From Paludibacteraceae bacterium (GTDB lineage: Bacteria > Bacteroidota > Bacteroidia > Bacteroidales > Paludibacteraceae), in contig JAFXWI010000063.1 in the NCBI GenBank assembly GCA_017542915.1, forward strand, positions 1-16,201: a stretch of DNA of 16,201 nucleotides, written 5' to 3'. Position 1 is the stretch's first letter. Each line of letters opens with the position of its first letter. The notes below the pieces were generated by a model. That model did not search any database. It was given only the letters and a program-made list of their open reading frames with translations, and was not told where the DNA came from. The position numbers and the translations under genes are program-made. Below are positions 12,037 to 16,201 of the stretch, piece after piece.

Positions 12037-13116
12037 ATGCAAAAGAAATTTGACGATATTATGCGTGCGTTGCGCGCGGGTGAGTACGCGCCTATTTATA
12101 TATTGTGTGGTGAAGAACCATACTATATCGATCGCGTGTACGAGTTTATTGCAGCTAACGCGTTGGACGAGATGTCGCGTGAGTTTGACCAGCAGGTGGT
12201 CTATGGGCGTGATCTGCAAGGTGCAGATATATCACCGGTCATCGGTGCTGCCCGTGGGTTCGCGATGATGGGCGGACGCAAAGTGATTATCGTCCGTGAG
12301 GCGCAGGCTCTCAAGAAATGGGATGCCTTGGGGGCGTATCTCGATAATCTGATGCCGCAGACCGTGCTGGTCATCTGTTATAACGGCAAACCCGACAAAC
12401 GGCAGGGTATCTGGAAGAAAGCAGCCGAACATCCGCAGACCGTGTGGTTGCAGTCCGACAAACTGCGGGACTACGAGGTAGAGCGTTGGATCAATGCGTA
12501 TATAGCTGATTGGAATAAAGGGCTGTATTCTGACAGTCCGAAGGACGGTCTGTCAGCGGAGCGGTCTGTCAGTGAAACGATCTCCATCGATCCCCGTATC
12601 GCACCGCTGTTGGCGGATCATTTGGGCACCGACCTCTCGGCGATAGTGGGCGCCTTGCGCAAACTCATAGACGGTCGTCCCGAAGGCGTGAACGTCATCG
12701 ATGCGGCGCTCGTGGAGCGGAATATAGGTATCTCGAAGGATTATAATATCATGGAGCTGCAGGCTGCGCTCATTCGCGGAGATGTGAAGAAAGCGAACCA
12801 GATTGCGCAGTATTTCGCAGGCAGTAAGGATCATCCGATGATACGTGAGTTGGCGCCGCTCTTCACCTTCTTCTCCAACTTACTCATGTACCATTACATG
12901 CCCGACAAATCGCAGGCTGTCGTAGCACGCGAGTTAGGTATCAATCCGTATTTTGTAAAAGATTATGCGGCAGCGGCGAAACGTTATCCTGCCGGTAAGA
13001 CATTTCTCATTATTGGCTATCTGCGCGAGACAGACGCGCGGCTAAAGGGTATCAATAACCCCTCAGCGAAGGACGCCGATCTGTGGAAAGAGCTGATCTT
13101 TAAGATTATGCACTAA
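12037..13116 (+). CDS. holA: DNA polymerase III subunit delta
   Basis: This 359-residue clamp-loader subunit would open the beta sliding clamp during replication. The N-terminus M-Q-K-K-F-D-D-I-M, then Y-A-P-I-Y-I-L-C-G-E-E-P-Y-Y-I-D-R-V is the characteristic delta start, with the degenerate Walker-A-like G-E-E-P-Y-Y. G-A-A-R-G-F-A-M-M-G-G-R-K-V-I-I-V-R-E-A-Q and the V-L-V-I-C-Y-N-G-K-P-D-K-R segment of the AAA fold follow. The C-terminal collar domain contains Y-N-I-M-E-L-Q-A-A-L and ends A-D-L-W-K-E-L-I-F-K-I-M-H, as in other Bacteroidota members. It is preceded by heptad repeats instead of a readable promoter. Its last 54 bases overlap the convergent DUF4296 gene. Confidence 0.92.
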   Translation: MQKKFDDIMRALRAGEYAPIYILCGEEPYYIDRVYEFIAANALDEMSREFDQQVVYGRDLQGADISPVIGAARGFAMMGGRKVIIVREAQALKKWDALGAYLDNLMPQTVLVICYNGKPDKRQGIWKKAAEHPQTVWLQSDKLRDYEVERWINAYIADWNKGLYSDSPKDGLSAERSVSETISIDPRIAPLLADHLGTDLSAIVGALRKLIDGRPEGVNVIDAALVERNIGISKDYNIMELQAALIRGDVKKANQIAQYFAGSKDHPMIRELAPLFTFFSNLLMYHYMPDKSQAVVARELGINPYFVKDYAAAAKRYPAGKTFLIIGYLRETDARLKGINNPSAKDADLWKELIFKIMH

Positions 13117-13587
13117 CGGATTCCACGTGTTCGGATAACCGTGCTGCGTGACCCAAAGGATACTGTCTTTTTGCGCGATCGTAATATTGCGCAAATCGCC
13201 ACGCCCTTCTCTTCTCACCGGCGTATAGTTGAGTTCCTTGGCGTATTCGATCTTGAAGGCTTCATGTTCCGCCTGCAGGTCTGCCTGCACTTTCGGATAA
13301 ATCTTATCGAACAGCACAGGGTGCGCGGTGTACCAAACCAACGAGGAATCGAACTGAGCCTGCGTGATCCCGTGTTTCTCCAAGACCTGCGCGTAGTAGA
13401 TATTCAGCGCTTCGTCATGACCGTATTGCAGCCCTAAGGTCTGCACCAACGCATCCGTCTTATGCAGATCCGCCAACACCCGACGCATCTCACCCGAATG
13501 CAAAATCCCCTTTGGCCGACATCCGCTCAGACACAGGACAATGGTCAATAGACATAAGATTCCTATGTGTTGTGCTGCACGATTCAT
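13063..13587 (-). CDS. DUF4296 domain lipoprotein
   Basis: This 174-residue lipoprotein has a signal with hydrophobic core I-L-C-L-L-T-I-V-L-C-L and lipobox L-S-G before Cys22. The mature part starts with a short basic linker (R-P-K-G-I-L), then helical M-R-R-V-L-A-D-L-H-K-T-D-A-L, Y-Y-A-Q-V-L-E-K-H-G-I-T-Q-A-Q-F-D-S-S-L-V-W-Y and P-V-L-F-D-K-I-Y. This pattern matches the DUF4296 family of Bacteroidota, whose function is unknown. The gene begins four bases inside the lspA stop (ATGA, 13584-13587), so it is coupled to the enzyme that would cut lipoprotein signals, including its own. Its 3' end runs 54 bases into holA on the other strand. Confidence 0.83.
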   Translation of the reverse strand: MNRAAQHIGILCLLTIVLCLSGCRPKGILHSGEMRRVLADLHKTDALVQTLGLQYGHDEALNIYYAQVLEKHGITQAQFDSSLVWYTAHPVLFDKIYPKVQADLQAEHEAFKIEYAKELNYTPVRREGRGDLRNITIAQKDSILWVTQHGYPNTWNPLVHNLKDQLFPQIGVLR

Positions 13588-14132
13588 TTTTGTCCTTCGT
13601 CTTTATTCAATTGTTTCATATAAAAGAGGATGATGACAGCTACCGCGCAAGTGATACAACTGTCTGCGAAATTGAATACCGGACGGAAGAAAAGCACCTC
13701 GCCTGCGCTGTTACGGATAAGCGGAAAATAGAACATATCGACCACGCGACCATAGAACCAGTTCTCGTAGCCGAACAGCTTGCCGTAGAAAATGCAGTCG
13801 ATGATGTTGCCCAACGCTCCGGAGATGATGAATGCGATCGTGGCTATATACCCCGTGGGCACTTCGGGTTTGCGGATGAGCACGTGTGTGTACCATGCCA
13901 ACAAACCCACCGCCAAGAGCCGGAAAAGGGTCAGCGCTAATTTGCTAAACCATTCGATGCCAAAGGCCATACCGTTGTTCTCCACAAAGCACAACCAAAA
14001 CCACGAGGTGATCTCGTGACTCTCACCCAACGCAAAATGTGTGGCGATATAGAGTTTGATGATCTGGTCTGTCACCACTGCTCCGACCACAATCATCAGA
14101 ACCAATAACGTGCGCTTTAGTATAGCATTCAT
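13584..14132 (-). CDS. lspA: Lipoprotein signal peptidase (signal peptidase II)
   Basis: This 182-residue inner-membrane aspartyl protease cuts the signal peptide from diacylglyceryl prolipoproteins. ATG 14132 was chosen over an in-frame TTG at 14141 because it gives M-N-A-I-L-K-R and leaves the usual short gap after metK. Visible motifs are T-D-Q-I-I-K-L near the end of TM1, N-N-G-M-A-F-G, G-A-L-G-N-I-I-D, then G-R-V-V-D-M-F with catalytic Asp132 and F-N-F-A-D-S with catalytic Asp157. About four membrane helices are seen, as in the family. It lies 19 bases after metK and overlaps the following DUF4296 lipoprotein gene by four bases. Confidence 0.95.
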   Translation of the reverse strand: MNAILKRTLLVLMIVVGAVVTDQIIKLYIATHFALGESHEITSWFWLCFVENNGMAFGIEWFSKLALTLFRLLAVGLLAWYTHVLIRKPEVPTGYIATIAFIISGALGNIIDCIFYGKLFGYENWFYGRVVDMFYFPLIRNSAGEVLFFRPVFNFADSCITCAVAVIILFYMKQLNKDEGQK

Positions 14133-14136
14133 AATT

Positions 14137-14164
14137 CTCAAATGTCAAATCTCAAATGTCAAAT
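14137..14164. repeat. Perfect four-unit heptad repeat overlapping the end of metK
   Basis: Read on the minus strand, ATTTGAC, ATTTGAG, ATTTGAC and ATTTGAG follow without a gap, a 14-bp unit repeated twice. The first two units encode the last residues of MetK (F-D-I) and contain its TGA stop (14152-14154). The last ends four bases before the lspA ATG. It is the same heptad as the copies beside holA. Confidence 0.85.
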
Positions 14165-15435
14165 GCCGCTTTGACTTGGTCTAAGCGGTCCAGCTTCTCC
14201 CACGTGAACAACTCCACTTCGCGTTCGAACGTATTACCGTCCGCGTCAAAGAACGTCTTCTTCACCACTTCGTTGGTTCGTCCCACGTGTCCGTACTTAG
14301 CGGTCTCTTCGTACATCGGCTGCGTCAGCTTCAGGTCACGGATGATCGCTGCCGGACGGAGGTCAAACAGCTCGCTTACTTTCTTGGCTATCTCGGCATC
14401 GCTCATCGGAACCTGTGCTGTGCCGTTGGTGTTGACATACAAGGATACAGGTTCTGCTACGCCGATTGCATAGCTGACCTGCACAAGCGCTTCGTGAGCC
14501 ACGCCGGCAGCTACCAAGTGTTTGGCAATCCATCGTGCCGCATAGGCAGCCGAGCGATCCACTTTCGAGGGATCCTTGCCGCTGAACGCACCGCCACCAT
14601 GAGCTCCGCGTCCGCCGTACGTGTCCACGATGATCTTACGACCCGTGAGACCCGTGTCGCCGTGAGGACCACCGATGACGAAATTACCCGTCGGGTTGAC
14701 TAATAACTTAGCGTTCTTGTCCGCAAGGAACTCATGCAGCAGATGGCTATACCGGCTGTCACGGGTTGCTACGCGGGGCAGGAGGATGTCAATAACATCC
14801 TGTTTGATAAACTCCGGTGTCACCTTTAACCATTGTCCTTTGTCCCCTTTTACATTCTCATCGTGTTGGGTACTGAGCACGATCGTGTCGATGCGCACCG
14901 GTCGGTTCTGCTCGTCGTACTCGATAGTTACTTGCGATTTGCTATCCGGACGAAGGTACAGCATCTGTTTGCCCTCTTTGCGGATGCGCGCCAAGGTATA
15001 AACGAGCGTGTGAGCGAGGTCAAGCGTCAGAGGCATATAGTTATCGGTCTCGTCTGTCGCAAAACCGAACATCATTCCTTGGTCTCCTGCGCCTTGCTCT
15101 TCCGCTACCTCACGGCTCACACCCATGTTGATATCCGCGGACTGTGCATGCAGGGCGGTGAGGATACCGCAACTCTCTGCCTCGAACTTATACTCCGCTT
15201 TGGTGTAACCTATCTCAGCGATCGTCTTACGAGCAATCTGCTGGATGTCAACCCATCCTTTGCAACTCACCTCACCGGCAATCACCACCTGTCCGGTGGT
15301 ACACAGCGTCTCGCAAGCTACGTGTGCTTGCGGATCCTGAGCCAGCATATTATCCAAAATAGCGTCCGAAATCTGGTCGCTCACTTTATCGGGGTGTCCT
15401 TCCGACACCGATTCAGATGTAAATAAATAATTCAT
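14152..15435 (-). CDS. metK: S-adenosylmethionine synthase (methionine adenosyltransferase)
   Basis: This 427-residue cytosolic enzyme makes S-adenosylmethionine from methionine and ATP. The start is [18 protein letters not shown], with the G-H-P-D-K ATP/metal motif near 14-18 and [10 protein letters not shown] after it. [10 protein letters not shown] (methionine/ATP-loop signature) lies near 120, and the phosphate-binding [19 protein letters not shown] is in the second half. The length exceeds the E. coli enzyme (384), as is common in Bacteroidota. The last codons lie in a heptad repeat. The roughly 110-base leader holds a SAM-II-like aptamer and a terminator, so transcription of metK, lspA and the DUF4296 gene is probably SAM-controlled. 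Confidence 0.97.
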   Translation of the reverse strand: MNYLFTSESVSEGHPDKVSDQISDAILDNMLAQDPQAHVACETLCTTGQVVIAGEVSCKGWVDIQQIARKTIAEIGYTKAEYKFEAESCGILTALHAQSADINMGVSREVAEEQGAGDQGMMFGFATDETDNYMPLTLDLAHTLVYTLARIRKEGKQMLYLRPDSKSQVTIEYDEQNRPVRIDTIVLSTQHDENVKGDKGQWLKVTPEFIKQDVIDILLPRVATRDSRYSHLLHEFLADKNAKLLVNPTGNFVIGGPHGDTGLTGRKIIVDTYGGRGAHGGGAFSGKDPSKVDRSAAYAARWIAKHLVAAGVAHEALVQVSYAIGVAEPVSLYVNTNGTAQVPMSDAEIAKKVSELFDLRPAAIIRDLKLTQPMYEETAKYGHVGRTNEVVKKTFFDADGNTFEREVELFTWEKLDRLDQVKAAFDI

Positions 15436-15444
15436 TGTTTATTC

Positions 15445-15482
15445 AAAATAAAAAACCACAAGTGACTGTTTGGTCTTGTGGT
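15445..15482 (-). terminator. Leader terminator of metK with competing antiterminator
   Basis: On the minus strand ACCACAAG (15482-15475) pairs perfectly with CTTGTGGT (15462-15455) around a 12-base loop. A TTTTT-A-TTTT run follows, the form of an intrinsic terminator only a few bases before the metK ATG at 15435. The ACAAG part (15479-15475) can instead pair with CTTGT at 15487-15483, at the 3' edge of the aptamer. That pairing would prevent the terminator from forming. Confidence 0.78.
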
Positions 15483-15537
15483 ACAAGTTTTAGCATTTTT
15501 TTTAAAGAGGTTGCAAGCAGTCAAACCCGTCCTCTTT
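15483..15537 (-). ncRNA. Candidate SAM-II-class riboswitch in the metK leader
   Basis: On the minus strand stem P1 is AAAGAGG (15537-15531) with CCTCTTT (15510-15504). The loop between contains GGTTTGA and ends with CTTGCAA, next to the 3' arm. An A-rich linker and ATGCTAAAAC follow. In SAM-II RNAs the loop has a UUU run and a UUGC just before the 3' arm of P1; UUGC pairs with a downstream GCUAA to form the pseudoknot, leaving a bulged U that contacts the ligand. All these parts are here in the right order (UUU, UUGC, GCUAAAA). The position before metK fits SAM feedback. The outer pseudoknot pairs are weak by eye, and I matched the class from memory. Confidence 0.72.
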
Positions 15538-15550
15538 CCAAAATCGCCTG

Positions 15551-15582
15551 CAAAGGTACTGCTTTTTTTTGACATATGCAAG
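15551..15582 (-). promoter_or_regulatory. Promoter of metK-lspA-DUF4296
   Basis: On the minus strand CTTG (15582-15579, one mismatch to TTTG), 20 bases, then TACCTTTG (15558-15551). The spacer begins CATATGTC and has eight A. Transcription should start near 15544, just upstream of the aptamer stem, leaving a leader of about 110 bases. Confidence 0.83.
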
Positions 15583-15817
15583 CCTGCGCGTACATTTTTA
15601 ATAAAAAAATGCAATTTGCTATATCAGTCTGCTAATACTAAAACGCCGAAAGGGCTAAAATTGCCGCTTTTGACGTATTGCGGGCATTGTTTTGCGGTAT
15701 AGGATGCTCGTGGGAGAGTTTTTATCGCCCATAAATGACTTTGTACCTCCCAAAACCCCTCCCAATACCGTCAAAACGGCAAAAAAGATAAAAATATCGC
15801 ACTTTTTAGCCAAAATA
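15583..15817. other. Gene-free spacer between the divergent metK and mutA promoters
   Basis: I see no credible gene or RNA gene in this stretch. It contains two CCTCCCAA copies 12 bp apart (15746-15753 and 15758-15765), a GCCGAAAGGGC mini-hairpin near 15643, and CCGTCAAAACGG near 15768. It also has TGACTTTG (15736-15743), a near-match to a -7 box but without a matching upstream box. It may hold regulatory sites for either promoter, but none could be assigned. Confidence 0.5.
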
Positions 15818-15849
15818 TTTGCATGTATCAAAAAAAAGCAGTAACTTTG
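15818..15849 (+). promoter_or_regulatory. Promoter of the methylmalonyl-CoA mutase operon
   Basis: TTTG at 15818-15821, 20 bases, then TAACTTTG at 15842-15849. The spacer begins CATGTATC and carries eight A followed by GCAG, nearly the same as in the metK promoter. Transcription should start near 15856, leaving a leader of about 80 bases. Confidence 0.87.
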
Positions 15850-15870
15850 TGGCTGTTTTGGAAAAAACTA

Positions 15871-15896
15871 CTAGAGCATCTAGAGCAACTAGTCCA
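15871..15896 (+). repeat. Three 9-bp tandem repeats in the mutA leader
   Basis: CTAGAGCA at 15871-15878 and again at 15880-15887, then the variant CTAGTCCA at 15889-15896, each nine bases apart. They lie shortly after the predicted transcription start and before the A-rich ribosome-loading region. They could be protein-binding sites in DNA or RNA; no stable hairpin was seen. Confidence 0.6.
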
Positions 15897-15935
15897 CTGG
15901 AAATCAAATAAAACAACAATAAACTAATTCTAATC

Positions 15936-16201
15936 ATGGCAGACAACAAAGTAAACATGTTAGCGGATTTTGCTCCGGTCTCCACACAAGTGTGGAAGGA
16001 CAAGATCATCGCTGACCTGAAAGGTGTCGACTTCGACAAGAAGTTGGTATGGCGCACGCCGGAAGGATTCAACGTGCAGCCGTTCTACCGCCGTGAGGAC
16101 CTCAAAGGCCTGAAGACCACCGTCTCTGCGCCCGGTCAGTTCCCCTACGTCCGCGGTACGCGTACAAACAACGAATGGGCAATCCGCCAGAACATCTGCG
16201 C
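15936..16201 (+). CDS. mutA: Methylmalonyl-CoA mutase small subunit, N-terminal part (3' truncated by the window)
   Basis: Eighty-eight complete codons are visible from ATG 15936 to the end of the window. The segments V-W-K-D-K-I-I-A-D-L-K-G-V-D-F-D-K-K-L, V-W-R-T-P-E-G-F-N-V-Q-P-F-Y-R-R-E-D and P-G-Q-F-P-Y-V-R-G-T are characteristic of the N-terminal region of this family. The small subunit partners with the B12-binding large subunit, which converts succinyl-CoA and (R)-methylmalonyl-CoA in propionate metabolism. In Bacteroidales this is the route to propionate. The large-subunit gene is expected next, outside the window. The leader after the promoter carries 9-bp repeats and an A-rich stretch typical of this phylum. 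It could be the small subunit or the N-terminal region of a fused protein; the alanine-aspartate start and lack of a B12 motif favour the small subunit. Confidence 0.92.
   Translation, partial: MADNKVNMLADFAPVSTQVWKDKIIADLKGVDFDKKLVWRTPEGFNVQPFYRREDLKGLKTTVSAPGQFPYVRGTRTNNEWAIRQNIC

Noticed and set aside
13141..14019. Plus-strand open frames opposite the DUF4296 and lspA genes
   Set aside because: Both minus-strand genes have clear family motifs and ATGA-type coupling; the plus-strand frames lack domains and sensible starts.
15736..15743. TGACTTTG as a further promoter in the metK-mutA spacer
   Set aside because: It has one mismatch in the -7 box and no TTTG at the right distance upstream, and a perfect promoter exists at 15818-15849.
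15583..15935. Cobalamin riboswitch upstream of mutA
   Set aside because: The enzyme uses B12, but no B12-box-like sequence or large multi-stem structure was seen between the promoter and the start codon, and the leader is only about 80 bases.

Overview
The window looks like chromosomal DNA of a member of the Bacteroidota, most likely order Bacteroidales. Four promoters of the Bacteroides type (TTTG, 20 bases, TAnnTTTG) can be read. The gene content also fits: a lipoprotein RND efflux operon, lspA followed by a DUF4296 lipoprotein, metK, holA, and the small subunit of methylmalonyl-CoA mutase. No rRNA, tRNA, CRISPR array or transposase was seen.

Region 1 (1 to about 3720) is a compact one-strand accessory block that looks phage- or plasmid-derived. 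It holds a truncated double zinc-ribbon gene and a winged-helix replication-initiator-like gene. That initiator gene carries four 21-bp-spaced iterons plus a C-tract/AT-rich stretch inside its own coding sequence, which is a lambda-O-like origin layout. Next come three small unrecognised genes and a possible lysis set: a holin-like membrane protein, a DUF5675 protein and a tiny lipoprotein. Two paralogous small genes of unknown function (at 1036 and 3270) are each preceded by the same 12-mer. The block ends at a strong intrinsic terminator (3692-3727).

Region 2 (3729-11956) is one likely transcription unit from the promoter at 3729-3760: periplasmic adaptor, AcrB-type RND pump, TolC-type outer-membrane factor, a polyprenyl-phosphate sugar transferase with an unusual four-helix N-terminus, and a DUF-type nucleotidyltransferase. 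Genes overlap or are separated by 1 to 23 bases. A 10-bp repeated palindromic element just after the promoter is a candidate operator. holA (12037-13116) follows after a spacer framed by ATTTGA-type heptad repeats.

Region 3 (13063-15582, minus strand) is metK-lspA-DUF4296 under one promoter. The metK leader contains what I read as a SAM-II-class riboswitch, followed by an intrinsic terminator and a mutually exclusive antiterminator hairpin. This suggests S-adenosylmethionine feeds back on the transcription of its own synthase and of the genes behind it. Region 4 (15583-16201) is a spacer of about 235 bp, then a promoter, a leader with three 9-bp tandem repeats, and the start of the methylmalonyl-CoA mutase small subunit, which runs off the window. 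The efflux, metK and mutA promoters share an extended sequence, GCATATGTC-like followed by a run of eight or nine A, inside the spacer between the two promoter boxes.
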